Positions 35,202-44,956 are shown, counted from the stretch's first letter. The stretch: DNA of 64,000 nucleotides from Martinezella hainanensis (GCF_900094555.1 NZ_FMAC01000002.1:186001-250000); one strand, 5' to 3'. Notes: generated by a model from the letters alone, not told the origin. Numbers and translations: made by a program.

Positions 35202-35882
35202 TCAAACAGCCATATTCGACGCCGCCGACATCACCTCTCGCGGGGCGGGAATGCCGAACATATGACGACCGGCCTCTTCGGCCTCGGTGAAACACCAGCG
35301 GATGACACCATCCCGATCGAGCAGAAATTCGCCGACCAGCTGGCCTTCGCCGGTGGCGACCATATGTTTGTCGTCCTCCGTGATTTCATAGCCGTCCGCC
35401 TTGTCGAGGAATTCCATCGCCGTCATCGGATCCATAGGCTGGGGAAGTTCACCCGGCATGTCGATGCGCATCGACCGCACGGCGCTGATGCCGACCTTGC
35501 GCGGCCAGTCGGTCTCGTCTTCGGTGAACTGGACATTCGGCAGGCCGAAAGCCTTGTGCGATACCCGCTCCGGATCGGAGGCGGCAAGCAGATTGGGAAG
35601 CGGATGAAACCGGAAGTAGAGCCGGGCGCGTTCGATCGGTGTGTTGACGACGGTCAGGCTGTCGATGCCTTTCTCCTGTAGAGCCCCGGTGAGCTCGGAC
35701 ATGGCGGCGATCTGCCGGCGGCAGAAGGGACAATGCAGTCCACGGAACAATCCGACAAGGACCGGCCTCTGGCCGCGAAAATCGTCGATGGCGATCTTGC
35801 CCTGGCGGGTGATCGCATCCAGCACGACATTCGGGGCGCGATCTCCAGGCTGCAATGGTCTTTCGGTGTGGTTCTCCTGCAT
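35202..35882 (-). CDS. Peroxiredoxin-like protein with thioredoxin-fold CPFC motif
   Basis: A 226-residue cytosolic protein in the AhpC/TSA superfamily. The active site reads FRGLHCPFCRRQ (Cys51 and Cys54), a CxxC pair in place of the usual TxxC of peroxiredoxins, so it may act as a thiol oxidoreductase or reductase-linked peroxidase. Start PGDRAPNVVLDA matches the strand before the active site. It is convergent with recO and 73 bp downstream of the cyclase/ATPase gene. The substrate is unknown. Confidence 0.85.
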   Translation of the reverse strand: MQENHTERPLQPGDRAPNVVLDAITRQGKIAIDDFRGQRPVLVGLFRGLHCPFCRRQIAAMSELTGALQEKGIDSLTVVNTPIERARLYFRFHPLPNLLAASDPERVSHKAFGLPNVQFTEDETDWPRKVGISAVRSMRIDMPGELPQPMDPMTAMEFLDKADGYEITEDDKHMVATGEGQLVGEFLLDRDGVIRWCFTEAEEAGRHMFGIPAPREVMSAASNMAV

Positions 35883-35955
35883 GTTTCGTTCCTCCCTTTA
35901 TGTGTTTGAATCGGTTCTCCCAACCAATCTCCTGAGGCCGTCGTAACGAAGACGG

Positions 35956-38900
35956 TCAGTCGAGAAACGGCAATACGACGAGCGTGCCCGGATCGAGGTT
36001 GTGGCGCGCGCATACATCCTGCGCCAGCGTGAAAAAGCGCTCCGCCTCGACCAGGTCGTCATGTTCCAGGCTTAGTGTCGCCAAGCCATCATAGCATGGA
36101 AAGAGCAATTGCGGCTCATCGATTTCCTTCGCAACCTCAAGGGCTTCCTCGTAATATTTGCGCGCGAGCTTCGGCTTTCCGTGACATTGATGGATCTGTC
36201 CGAGGACGATCAAGGGCACGGAAAGGTGGTCGCGCTGATCGAGCGCCCGGTCGATTTCCACCGCCTTCTCCGCGGCCGGCACGCCCTCGGCGGCGCAGCG
36301 ATCGGTAAAGGTGCAGCAGGAAACGGCAAGGTTGGCGAGAAGGCGCGCCTGGAAGCCGAGATCGCCGATGCGGGTCGCGACCTCCAGCCCCCGCCGGCAG
36401 ATCTTGATGGCGTGAGCCGGATCCACGATCGTGTAGAGCACGCCGAGATTGGAATAGGCGCGACACGCAGCACTTTGTAGATCGGCCTTTTCGGCGACAG
36501 TGAGGCTTCGCTCCACTTCCTGCACGGCATCGCGGCGGCGGCCGAGCCGCGCAAGTGCTGCGCCCTTCGTGTTCAGCGCCTCCGCCATGGCACGCGCCGC
36601 CTCTCGTCCGGTCTCGGTCGTTCCGTCGATAGGGAGCGTTTGCAGCCGTTGCAGCGCCTGCGTCGCCCATTCGGCGGCGGCGGCCTGGTCGCCCATGCGG
36701 AAGGCCAGATGGCCGCGCTCCTGCAGGAGATGCGCGTGTTCGACCGGCGCATCGATCGTCCCGATCATGGCTTCTGCCTCGGCACAATGCGCCTCCGCCT
36801 GATCGCGGTGTCCCGCCTCGAGATGCAGCCGGCTGATCTTGCGCAATATCCTCGCCGCCGCGATCCGATCGTCTTCGGTGCGATGGATCGCCAGCGCTTG
36901 CTGATAATGATTCAAGGCAGCATCGCGGTGACCGGCAGGTCCGCAGAGATCGGCGAGACGCTCCAGGAGCGCCGATTGCTCCGGCGCTATCTTCGGCTCG
37001 TTCGCAAAGGTGGCGAGTGCCTGGCGATAGAGGCGCATCGCGTCGTCATTGGCATAGGTCTTGCGCGCCAGATCGCCGGCCGCCATCAGATAACTGGCTC
37101 CCTTCGCTTTTTCGGTCGTTAGGCTGAAATGATAACCGAGCTGCGCCAGATGCTCGGGCCGATCCGGCGCTGCGCCATATTGGCGTTCCAGAACCCGGCC
37201 GATCCGGTGATGCAGCTCCATGCGCCGCTGCAGCAGGAGATTATGGTAGATGACATCGTGCAGCAGGGACTGGCTGAAGCGATAGGTGGGCGAGATGCCG
37301 GCATCCGGCCCGCGCAATTCCTCGATGATGTCGACATCGCAGAGATAGTCCAACGCGGCGTCGATGGCAGCCGGATCGGTGGTAATGGTGCGAAGCAGGG
37401 CGGTGTCGAACTTCGGGCCGATCACCGCTGCCTCCTGCGCCAACCGTCTGATCTCCTGTGGTAGGCGATCGACACGGGCAAGCAGGAGCGCCTGTAGATT
37501 GACCGGAATATCGACATCCGTGTCTTCCGCCGCAACTTGCCAGCGCTGACCGTCATTGTGCAGCCTGCCCATGTCGATCAATCCCCGAAGGATCTCCTCG
37601 ATGAAGAGCGGATTGCCGCCGGCCCGATCGAGAATGCGCTGACATATCGCGATCGGTAGCTTGCCGTGACTCTCGCCGAAAAAAGCGGCGAGCAGCTTCC
37701 GCCCGTCGGTTGCGACGAGTGGGCCGAGACGCTGGACGGTGACGCTGACCCGATTGGAATCCAGCGGGTCGATCTGCGATGTCGGCCGATAGATCGCAAG
37801 CAACATCAGTCGGCTGCGCTCCAGCCGATCCATCATGAAACGAAGCACCTCCAGCGAAGCGGCATCGGCCCAATGCACATCCTCGATAACAAGCAGCAGG
37901 GGACCTTGCGCCAGCCGTCGCTCGAAGACGGTGCGGACAGCATAGAAGATCTGCCGTCGCAATTGCTCCGGTTCGATGTGCCGCAGCGCTCCGTCGGGGT
38001 CACCCAGACCGAGAACATGCAGGAAAAGCGGCGAAAGTCCGTCAACATCCTCCTGCGTGAGATCGAGCGCACGGAATCCTGTCGCCAGCAATTGTCGCGT
38101 CCTGTCGAGATTGTCCCGCTCGCCGATGCCGTAGGCGCTGCGCACGACCGCGGCAAGTGTGCCATAGGACTGTTCACCGAGAGGTGAGCAGGTCGCCTTG
38201 CGGATGGCGAGGCCGGGAAAGCGCGCCGTATTGCCGGCAATACCGATGAACTCGTTGACCAGCCGCGACTTGCCGATACCCGCTTCTCCGATGAGGCGAA
38301 CAAGTTGCGCCGCGCCGCTGCAGGCAAGGTTGAGGCAGGTCAAAAGCCGTGACAGTTCCGTGTCCCGTCCGATCATCGGTGCCTGAAGGCCGAAACTTTC
38401 GAGCCCGCGCGCCGTGTGCGGTGCCTCCAATTGTCCCGTCAGCCGATGGACAAGCACGTTGCCGCTTTTGCCGCGTAAAGCTTGGGCGCCGAGATTATCA
38501 AAGGCGAAGGCGTGGCGGGTGAGGCGATAGGTCAGCGGTCCGACGAGGATATCATTTTCGCCGGCCATGGATTGCAGCCGTTGGGCTGTGTTCACCGTGT
38601 CGCCGGTCACGGAATAGGATTTGGTGCTGACGGCACCGAAGCCGCCGGTGACGACGGGACCGCTGTTGATGCCGATATGCAGCCGCAGCGGCACGCCGGC
38701 ACGAGCTTGCCAGCGCTCGCCGACCTGCGTCGCCCGCTCGATCATATCGAGTGCCGCGTTCAGCGCCCGCACCGGATCGTCTTCATGGGCAACCGGCGCG
38801 CCGAACAGCGCCAGCAGCGCATCGCCGACGAACTTGTCGACGAAGCCGCCATAGGCCTCGACTGCCTGGGTCATCTCTTCGAACAACTCGTTCTGCAGCA

Positions 38901-39201
38901 TCCGCATGACTTCCGGGTCGATCTGCTCGCTCAGTGTCGTGAAGCCGCAGAGATCCGCAAAGAGCACGGTTACCGGCCGCCGGTCGGCATCATCCTCGGA
39001 TTTTGCCGGCGCAGTCCTGATGGCCGGCTTGGCTGTGGGTTGGGCCTTGTCGGAAATCGCAGCGCCGCATCGGGGGCAGAAGGCAAAGTCAGGCTGGCAG
39101 GGATAGCCGCACGCAGCACAGGAGATAGGCTGCCTTGCCCCGCATCGCGGACAGAAAGCAAAGCCGCTCTGAATATCGAAACCGCAGCCGGCGCATTCCA
39201 T
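35956..39201 (-). CDS. Zinc-ribbon/adenylate cyclase/ATPase/TPR signalling protein
   Basis: A 1081-residue multidomain protein. Residues 1 to about 50 have two double zinc ribbons (CAGC...CPRC, CAAC...CPRC). A class III nucleotide cyclase domain follows: FADLCGFT and FVGDALLALFG supply the metal-binding aspartates. Then comes an AAA-type NTPase with Walker A (GEAGIGKSRL) and Walker B (LLLVIEDVHWADA), and a C-terminal array of TPR-like repeats. This layout is found in cyclase-ATPase proteins of rhizobia and actinobacteria; the input signal is unknown. GAGG lies eight bases before the ATG at 39201; GTG 39210 is less likely. Confidence 0.92.
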   Translation of the reverse strand: MECAGCGFDIQSGFAFCPRCGARQPISCAACGYPCQPDFAFCPRCGAAISDKAQPTAKPAIRTAPAKSEDDADRRPVTVLFADLCGFTTLSEQIDPEVMRMLQNELFEEMTQAVEAYGGFVDKFVGDALLALFGAPVAHEDDPVRALNAALDMIERATQVGERWQARAGVPLRLHIGINSGPVVTGGFGAVSTKSYSVTGDTVNTAQRLQSMAGENDILVGPLTYRLTRHAFAFDNLGAQALRGKSGNVLVHRLTGQLEAPHTARGLESFGLQAPMIGRDTELSRLLTCLNLACSGAAQLVRLIGEAGIGKSRLVNEFIGIAGNTARFPGLAIRKATCSPLGEQSYGTLAAVVRSAYGIGERDNLDRTRQLLATGFRALDLTQEDVDGLSPLFLHVLGLGDPDGALRHIEPEQLRRQIFYAVRTVFERRLAQGPLLLVIEDVHWADAASLEVLRFMMDRLERSRLMLLAIYRPTSQIDPLDSNRVSVTVQRLGPLVATDGRKLLAAFFGESHGKLPIAICQRILDRAGGNPLFIEEILRGLIDMGRLHNDGQRWQVAAEDTDVDIPVNLQALLLARVDRLPQEIRRLAQEAAVIGPKFDTALLRTITTDPAAIDAALDYLCDVDIIEELRGPDAGISPTYRFSQSLLHDVIYHNLLLQRRMELHHRIGRVLERQYGAAPDRPEHLAQLGYHFSLTTEKAKGASYLMAAGDLARKTYANDDAMRLYRQALATFANEPKIAPEQSALLERLADLCGPAGHRDAALNHYQQALAIHRTEDDRIAAARILRKISRLHLEAGHRDQAEAHCAEAEAMIGTIDAPVEHAHLLQERGHLAFRMGDQAAAAEWATQALQRLQTLPIDGTTETGREAARAMAEALNTKGAALARLGRRRDAVQEVERSLTVAEKADLQSAACRAYSNLGVLYTIVDPAHAIKICRRGLEVATRIGDLGFQARLLANLAVSCCTFTDRCAAEGVPAAEKAVEIDRALDQRDHLSVPLIVLGQIHQCHGKPKLARKYYEEALEVAKEIDEPQLLFPCYDGLATLSLEHDDLVEAERFFTLAQDVCARHNLDPGTLVVLPFLD

Positions 39202-39323
39202 CGGACGCACCTCGCCAAAGCCCGCGCACCACGGTTGTTTCAGCCGTAACCATCGGGTTCAAAAGGAGCGATAAGCATGCGCTTGCTGCCTTGGGTCCGC
39301 AAGCTAAACAAACGGCGGAACGA

Positions 39324-40172
39324 CTAGCGCCGCTTGAGCGCCCAGCCCTCCGGCCGTTCCTCGAGCACCGTCACCGTATCGCCGATCTTCACTGAGCCTT
39401 CGCCGCGCGGCACGGCATTCCAGCCGAAGAGCGGGCCGGGGACGCGGCGGTCGGCTGACATGCGGATGCGGCCCATGGCGGGCATGGGGTTCGGCACGTC
39501 GCGCGAGCCGGTCTGTTGATCCTGCGTCGTCATGATGCAGCGTGAGCAGGGTTTAACCAGATCGAGGCGGATGCCGCCGATCTCGATCGCTGCCCAACGA
39601 TCCTCCGGCCATTCCTCATCGATATCGATGACGATGTTCGGGCGGAAGCGCTCCATGCCGACGGCACCTTCGCCGTGGCTGGCCAGATTGGCATTGAGCG
39701 CCTTCAGCGAGCCGGTGGTCGTGACGAGGATCTGGTATCCGTCGGCAAAGGTGACAGGCGTATCCTCGCCAGCCCATTCCGAACTGGCGATACGTTTGGC
39801 CAGCCTGTCGAAAAACACCATCTTGACCTCGCGATCCAGCCAGGCCGACAGCGCCTTGTTGGTGTCCTCATCCGCGACGGAGGCGTTGACGGCTGATTTC
39901 CAGACGACGATGTCCATGCGGTTGTCCGGGTGCGGCGGCGGCACGATGATGTCGGGCTTGCCCTTCATCTTCAGGCGCAGATAGGAGGGCGCCGGCTGGA
40001 TATCGATCCGGGCCAGTGCCTGCAATTCGCGCTGGGTGATGAAGTTGCCCGAGGGATCAACCAGCATGGCGCGACGATCGCCCGCAAGACCGAAAGCATC
40101 GATGGCAGCAGACGGAATGGCGATGCCGCGCGCGCTCTTGAGGGGATAGATGAAAAGATCGCTGACGCGCAT
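39324..40172 (-). CDS. MOSC-domain molybdenum-binding protein
   Basis: A 282-residue protein. An N-terminal beta-barrel domain (VSDLFIYPLKSARGIAIPSA) is followed by a MOSC domain, which binds the molybdenum cofactor. The conserved cysteine of the family is in LVKPCSRCIMT, and the GRIRMSAD-like region follows. Homologues with this order include the mARC and YcbX type, involved in N-hydroxylated-compound reduction. It follows the HD gene by 9 bp and is almost certainly co-transcribed with it. Confidence 0.9.
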   Translation of the reverse strand: MRVSDLFIYPLKSARGIAIPSAAIDAFGLAGDRRAMLVDPSGNFITQRELQALARIDIQPAPSYLRLKMKGKPDIIVPPPHPDNRMDIVVWKSAVNASVADEDTNKALSAWLDREVKMVFFDRLAKRIASSEWAGEDTPVTFADGYQILVTTTGSLKALNANLASHGEGAVGMERFRPNIVIDIDEEWPEDRWAAIEIGGIRLDLVKPCSRCIMTTQDQQTGSRDVPNPMPAMGRIRMSADRRVPGPLFGWNAVPRGEGSVKIGDTVTVLEERPEGWALKRR

Positions 40173-40181
40173 GGATGGCCC

Positions 40182-40835
40182 TCAGATTTCGTCGATGAAC
40201 ATTGCCAGCACGGTTTTCAGCCGGTCATGCCGCGCTTTGGCAAACTTGGCCCCGGTCTCGGTCTGGAATCCATCCGCCAGTTTGAACAGCTTTGTCTCGA
40301 AATGGTCAATGGCGAAGCGCTTGTCGTCGAGTGGCCGCTCTGCCGCAAGCGGATCGAAGGGGTCGTAGAGGCCGGAGCCGAGACGCCCGGCAATGTAGAA
40401 ACAGCGCGCAGCACCGACCATGCCGATCGCATCCAGCCGGTCGGCATCCTGCAGGATCTTCGCTTCCAGCGTTTCCGGCGGCAGGTTGGCGGAGAAACTA
40501 TGCGTGGTGATCGCATGCGCCGCCGCCGCAACATCTTCGTCAGCCCAGCCGAGTTGCCGCAGGATGCCCGAAGCTTTCTCGGCAGCGAGCCGCGATGCCT
40601 GCGCGCGATGCGGCGAATTCTTTTCGACGGAAACACAGTCATGCAGCAGCACGGCGGCGGCGAGAATTCGGGCGTTGCCGCCTTCCTCGGCCTGAATGGC
40701 CATGGCGTTACGGAAGACACGCAGGATATGGGCAATATCGTGCGAACCGTCGTCGCCATCGGCGGCATGGGGAATGAGATCCGCAGCCAGTGCTTCGAAC
40801 GGGGCGAAGGCCTGGGCCATCCTGTCGGTATTCAT
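40182..40835 (-). CDS. HD-domain phosphohydrolase
   Basis: A 217-residue HD-superfamily hydrolase with the full metal set: GSHDIAHILRV, LLHDCVSVE and ILQDADRLDAIG. These enzymes are metal-dependent phosphohydrolases or nucleotidases; similar proteins are sometimes called YedJ or YpgQ type. The gene lies between DUF2339 and MOSC genes in the same operon-like series, which does not point to a clear pathway. Confidence 0.88.
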   Translation of the reverse strand: MNTDRMAQAFAPFEALAADLIPHAADGDDGSHDIAHILRVFRNAMAIQAEEGGNARILAAAVLLHDCVSVEKNSPHRAQASRLAAEKASGILRQLGWADEDVAAAAHAITTHSFSANLPPETLEAKILQDADRLDAIGMVGAARCFYIAGRLGSGLYDPFDPLAAERPLDDKRFAIDHFETKLFKLADGFQTETGAKFAKARHDRLKTVLAMFIDEI

Positions 40836-40903
40836 TGTCGCGCTTGCTCCGGAGTGATCAGTCGGCAGGTTTCCGTCCTACCCGGCGAAGGGATTCGCCG
40901 CAA

Positions 40904-43666
40904 TCACTCCGTCGCCTTCTCGCGCGTCAGGATCTTCTGGTAGAACAGGCCGATGCCGATCAACACCGCGCCGAGGCCGATGAAGGACAGCGCCCGCAGG
41001 AAGCCTTCGAGGTTCGCCATGTCGATCAGGAAGGCCTTGACGACGGCGATGAAGACCAGCACCGCCGAGGCGATGCGCAGGCTCCGTGCCTCGAAGCGGG
41101 CACCGAGCCCGAGAAGCGCGATGCCGATCAGCAGCCAGACGACGGAATAGGAATAGAGCTCGCCCTGGATGAAGCCGTTCCAGAAGGGAATATATTCACC
41201 CTGCCAGAGGCGGCGTACCGACAAGGTTGCCCATGCAAAGGCCATGACGGCCGCCGCGACGGCCAGCATGCTGACATAGGGCAGGGGACGCCGGTTGCGG
41301 GCAAAGAGCGCCAATCCGCCATAGGCGACGGCGGGCAGAAGATAGGCAAGCAACAGGAGATTGAAGAGCGGGATACCGCCAGTGCTCTCGCCCGTGATGA
41401 ACGGGTTCAGCCCCAGCAGATGCAGGGTGAGGATCATGACGACCGAAATGACGCCGAGCGCCATGCCACCATAGCGGAAGACGGGGCTTGCCGCGCTCAG
41501 ATCGAGCGCCATCAGCGTCGCGGAGGCACCGATCGCCAGCAGCGTGTAGATCGACTGTTCCCCGAGCGTCGGGACCGCGTCGTTCAGGACGCCGCCGTTC
41601 ATGGCATGGCGTACGAGGATGGCGATGGTCAGCAGCACGAGGAAGCAGGCAAGCGCTTGTAAGGCATTGCGCAGCCGCAGGTTAGGCGAATGGCGGGTGA
41701 TGAAAGCCGCGCAAACGGCAAGCGCCGCCGGTATGCCGTAGCCGGCAAGCAGCATGTTGAAGATCGGGGTCGTGCCGAGCTCCGAGGGATCGACGATCGT
41801 CGGCTGCCAGGCGATGCGCGCCATGGCGATGATCAGCGCGGCAACCATTGCCCACGGCAGAACCAGCCAATTGCGCAGACGTCCCGCCAGCAGATAGACG
41901 ATACCGAGAACAGGCAGCAGGATCGTCGCCGTGGCGTGATGCGCAAGCGTATGCAGGGCGAAGACGGCGGCGGCGAAGGAGCCGGCAGCAAGAATGTTCG
42001 TCGGCAGGTTCAGCCCTTCGTTCTCGTGGCGATCTTGCCATTCTGCAAGCGCGATCAGTACGACGGCCAGTCCGATGCCGTAGAGCCCATGCAGCCAGTC
42101 GAGCGTCCAGTTGCCGAAGTTGACGAAGCTGATCGTTGCGATCGCCAGCGGCGTGGCGGCCATCACAAGGCTCCAAAGCGCGGCATAGGGTTTTTCCTGC
42201 GCGGCGAAGCGCCTGAGGAAGAAGGCGCCGATCAGCACGAAGAGGGCGCCGAGGCCGAGTACCTCATAGAGCACCGTGCTCTGCAGACTGGCGGTTCCAT
42301 CTGTACCGGTGGATTCGATCCCGGCGATCCAGTTGGTCAGAATGCCGGACGTGCCGACGATTACGATGAGCGCAGACAGGATCGTTGCCCAGGCTGCATG
42401 CAGGCGGCCGGCGCCGAAGGCTGCAACTGCCGCAACGATCGCCGCGAACATGAATGTGGCGTCGACAATGGGATATCCCTGTCGGAGGCTGTAGTTGATG
42501 AGGCAGAGCGACACCGCAAGCGCGCCGATAGAGGCGGTCAACGTCATGCCGAGCGGCTGTCGGGCGAGAAACCCCGCCCATTCCGTGCCGGCGCTAGGTC
42601 GTAGCGACCTGCCTTCGGTCGGCATGGTTGCCGTGTCGTCCCGCACTGCTTCGGAGATCGGATAGCGTCCCGGCCAGAGGAAGATGGTGCCAGCGACCAT
42701 CGCCAGCATGGCAAGCGTGACTGGCGTCAGATCGACGGCCGGGCTGAAGGTGATGTAGAGCAGGGGCCAGAGGCTCAGCAATCCATTCGCGAGGGAGGGG
42801 GCAATCAGCCAGCGACGCAGGCGCGACGCCAATAGGGTCGCAAGCCAGGTCAGAACGAGATAACCGAAGAGAATCCACGGCCTTGGCGCATTCGAAGCGA
42901 TCAGGGCGGGGGTTGCCATCGACGCCAGCAGACCGAGGCCGGCAAGCGCCTGTCCGTGCAACAGCGATAGCCCGAGCGTGGCGAGCGAGATCAGTGCGAG
43001 AAGAATGAAGGCGGTCGTGGGGCCGATGAATTCGTAGATGGCATGCGCCGCATAGGTGGAGCCGAACAGGGCGACAACGCCGGCTGCCGTCAGCACGCCA
43101 GGGATCATCGCATTCTGGAAAGCATTGTTGAGCACCGGCGCGGCGCGGCGGCGGATCACTTCGCCGGCAGCAATCAGGACAAGGCCGAAGAGGGCGGCAA
43201 GAACCAGCCGTACGCCGGGACTGAGAAGGCCGCTCTCGATCGAATATTTGACCATGAAGATGCCGCCGAGCGCGAGCGCGATGCCGCCGACCCACACGGC
43301 CCAGCGCGCGCCGATCGCGCTCTCCAGGCTTTCCTTTGCCTGCACGGATGTCTGACTGGCGAGAGGCGCCGCCTCTTCCTCGACCATATCCACGACATTG
43401 TTCGAGGCGAGAGCCGGCTCCACGATATCGGGCGCAGAGGTGTCTTCGATCGCGGCTTTCGGCTCGTCTTCGATAGGCTGCGTGGCAGCAAGAGCCACCG
43501 AATCCGTTGCGGGAACCGATTCGCCCGTATCCGCCGCCAGCACCTTGCCCGCGAGAGCATTTTGCAGCTCCTGAACGCGCGCTTCCAGCTTCTTTATCCG
43601 TAGGTTGTGGCCTCGCAGTACCAGGATGCCGACGACCAGGATGACGAGCGGTAACAATTCCATCAT
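40904..43666 (-). CDS. DUF2339 polytopic membrane protein
   Basis: A 920-residue protein with many hydrophobic segments, one of the largest families of predicted bacterial membrane proteins. An N-terminal transmembrane helix and coiled-coil (LRIKKLEARVQELQNALAG) precede a charged Pro/Ala/Glu-rich linker and then about twenty or more helices, the DUF2339 signature being ESAIGARWAVWVGGIALALGG. The function is unknown. The ATG at 43666 follows GGAGAAGAC. It is the first gene of the minus-strand group before the HD and MOSC genes. Confidence 0.9.
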   Translation of the reverse strand: MMELLPLVILVVGILVLRGHNLRIKKLEARVQELQNALAGKVLAADTGESVPATDSVALAATQPIEDEPKAAIEDTSAPDIVEPALASNNVVDMVEEEAAPLASQTSVQAKESLESAIGARWAVWVGGIALALGGIFMVKYSIESGLLSPGVRLVLAALFGLVLIAAGEVIRRRAAPVLNNAFQNAMIPGVLTAAGVVALFGSTYAAHAIYEFIGPTTAFILLALISLATLGLSLLHGQALAGLGLLASMATPALIASNAPRPWILFGYLVLTWLATLLASRLRRWLIAPSLANGLLSLWPLLYITFSPAVDLTPVTLAMLAMVAGTIFLWPGRYPISEAVRDDTATMPTEGRSLRPSAGTEWAGFLARQPLGMTLTASIGALAVSLCLINYSLRQGYPIVDATFMFAAIVAAVAAFGAGRLHAAWATILSALIVIVGTSGILTNWIAGIESTGTDGTASLQSTVLYEVLGLGALFVLIGAFFLRRFAAQEKPYAALWSLVMAATPLAIATISFVNFGNWTLDWLHGLYGIGLAVVLIALAEWQDRHENEGLNLPTNILAAGSFAAAVFALHTLAHHATATILLPVLGIVYLLAGRLRNWLVLPWAMVAALIIAMARIAWQPTIVDPSELGTTPIFNMLLAGYGIPAALAVCAAFITRHSPNLRLRNALQALACFLVLLTIAILVRHAMNGGVLNDAVPTLGEQSIYTLLAIGASATLMALDLSAASPVFRYGGMALGVISVVMILTLHLLGLNPFITGESTGGIPLFNLLLLAYLLPAVAYGGLALFARNRRPLPYVSMLAVAAAVMAFAWATLSVRRLWQGEYIPFWNGFIQGELYSYSVVWLLIGIALLGLGARFEARSLRIASAVLVFIAVVKAFLIDMANLEGFLRALSFIGLGAVLIGIGLFYQKILTREKATE

Positions 43667-43825
43667 GTCTTCTCCATGGGCGATCCGCCGTACCATATAC
43701 GAAACCGCTCGCCGGGTAAGATTAGATAGTCAGATTCCCCTATGATTCCAGTGGATTATGCCAGATTCCCTCACGAAGGATTGCAAAGGAAATATTAGGA
43801 AATTCAGATTTACCACTTGAGAACT

Positions 43826-43844
43826 ATGGTTAATACTCATTAAC
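43826..43844 (+). promoter_or_regulatory. CtrA-like box upstream of EF-hand gene 1
   Basis: The string ATGGTTAATACTCATTAAC holds ATGGTTAA (reverse complement of TTAACCAT) and a second TTAAC. The TTAA spacing here is six rather than the canonical seven. The site lies about 115 bp before the start of the EF-hand gene. Confidence 0.4.
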
Positions 43845-43957
43845 AATTTGTATTTACGGGCAGCGCGAAGCAGCTTAATAGCAATTCATAGTCTAACTCT
43901 GAATGTATTGCGTACAAACGACGTCGCATGAGGCGGCTCCTACCTAAGGAGGTTTGT

Positions 43958-44296
43958 ATGTCCCATGTTTCTTCCGTATCCAACAACTCTTACCCGTATC
44001 GCGGCACGCTCTCGCGGCTCGATTCGAATGGCGATGGCCTTTTGAGCCAAGAGGAACGCGCGGTGGACGAGCGCCCCGGCATTCTCGAGGCCAGCAACAC
44101 CGACGCTACTGCCAATGGTTCAAACAGTGCTTTGAGCGGCTTGATTGCCAAGCTCATGCAATTGCCAAGTGCCGATACCGCCTCCACGGTCAAGTCACCG
44201 GAATCCAATATCGCTTTCGGCCTGGATCTGATGTCGCCGGTGGATGCCTATAACAGCACATACGGCCAATACGACGTCGGTAGCATAGCGGCCTGA
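43958..44296 (+). CDS. Small EF-hand protein 1
   Basis: A 112-residue protein with one canonical calcium-binding loop (DSNGDGLLSQEE, Asp22, Asn24, Asp26, Ser30, Glu33), preceded by a Ser/Tyr-rich segment and followed by a low-complexity region. No signal peptide is visible. The N-terminus MSHVSSVSNNS and C-terminus STYGQYDVG resemble those of the second EF-hand protein at 45199. The perfect Shine-Dalgarno AAGGAGG precedes the ATG at 43958. It is separated from the SodC gene by a terminator. Confidence 0.85.
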   Translation: MSHVSSVSNNSYPYRGTLSRLDSNGDGLLSQEERAVDERPGILEASNTDATANGSNSALSGLIAKLMQLPSADTASTVKSPESNIAFGLDLMSPVDAYNSTYGQYDVGSIAA

Positions 44297-44314
44297 CAAG
44301 CCTTTAATCCGATG

Positions 44315-44356
44315 TAACGCGGCCTACCGGCATCCCGGCAAGCCGCGTTATCGTTT
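44315..44356 (+). terminator. Terminator after EF-hand gene 1
   Basis: Outer 9-bp stem TAACGCGGC (44315-44323) and GCCGCGTTA (44342-44350) enclosing an inner CCGG/CCGG pair, followed by TCGTTTTG. Confidence 0.7.
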
Positions 44357-44443
44357 TGATGTAGGGTCATTTTTTCCATTTGCCGGAACCCTCATGCCTG
44401 CCATGCGTTGGGCAATTGCCACGCAGAACAGGGAGGGTGTTCC

Positions 44444-44956
44444 ATGAATCGGATGATGATCGCTGCAATTCTTGCTCTTGCCGTATCCGCGCCTGCGGTC
44501 GCGCAAACCCAAAGTCAAAACACCGCCACCGCTGATTTTGTCGGCCTCGACGGCAAACAGGCCGGGCGGGCGACGTTGACTGAGGGCAAAAGGGGTGTGC
44601 TGATCGAGATGGAAGTCTCAGGCATGCCCGCCAATCGCTGGGTTGCCTTCCATATTCATGAAAACAGCACTTGCGACCATACGCATGGCTTCGAGTCCGC
44701 CGGCGGTCATTTCAACCCCACCAAGGCGGAACATGGTTTCCTCGCGGCTAATGGGCCGCATGCCGGCGACATGCCAAACCAATATGTCGATCAGGATGGC
44801 AAGCTGCGCGCTCAGGTCTTCAACGGCATGGTGTCGCTGAATGGCAAGAACGGCATTCGCGGCCGCACGCTGATGATCCATGCGGATTCCGACGATTACC
44901 GCAGCCAGCCCGTCGGCGGTGCCGGCAAACGCCTGGCATGCGCTGTCATTCAATAA
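44444..44956 (+). CDS. sodC: Periplasmic Cu/Zn superoxide dismutase
   Basis: A 170-residue enzyme that converts superoxide to hydrogen peroxide and oxygen in the periplasm. An N-terminal signal peptide (MMIAAILALAVSAPAVAQ) is present. Copper ligands are His70, His72, His89 and His146; zinc ligands are His89, His97, His106 and Asp109 (FHIHENSTC, GGHFNP, GPHAGDMPN, MIHADSDD). The disulphide cysteines are Cys77 and Cys166, with an adjacent arginine (Arg163). All key residues are intact. It lies between the two EF-hand genes, all in the same direction. Confidence 0.94.
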   Translation: MNRMMIAAILALAVSAPAVAQTQSQNTATADFVGLDGKQAGRATLTEGKRGVLIEMEVSGMPANRWVAFHIHENSTCDHTHGFESAGGHFNPTKAEHGFLAANGPHAGDMPNQYVDQDGKLRAQVFNGMVSLNGKNGIRGRTLMIHADSDDYRSQPVGGAGKRLACAVIQ

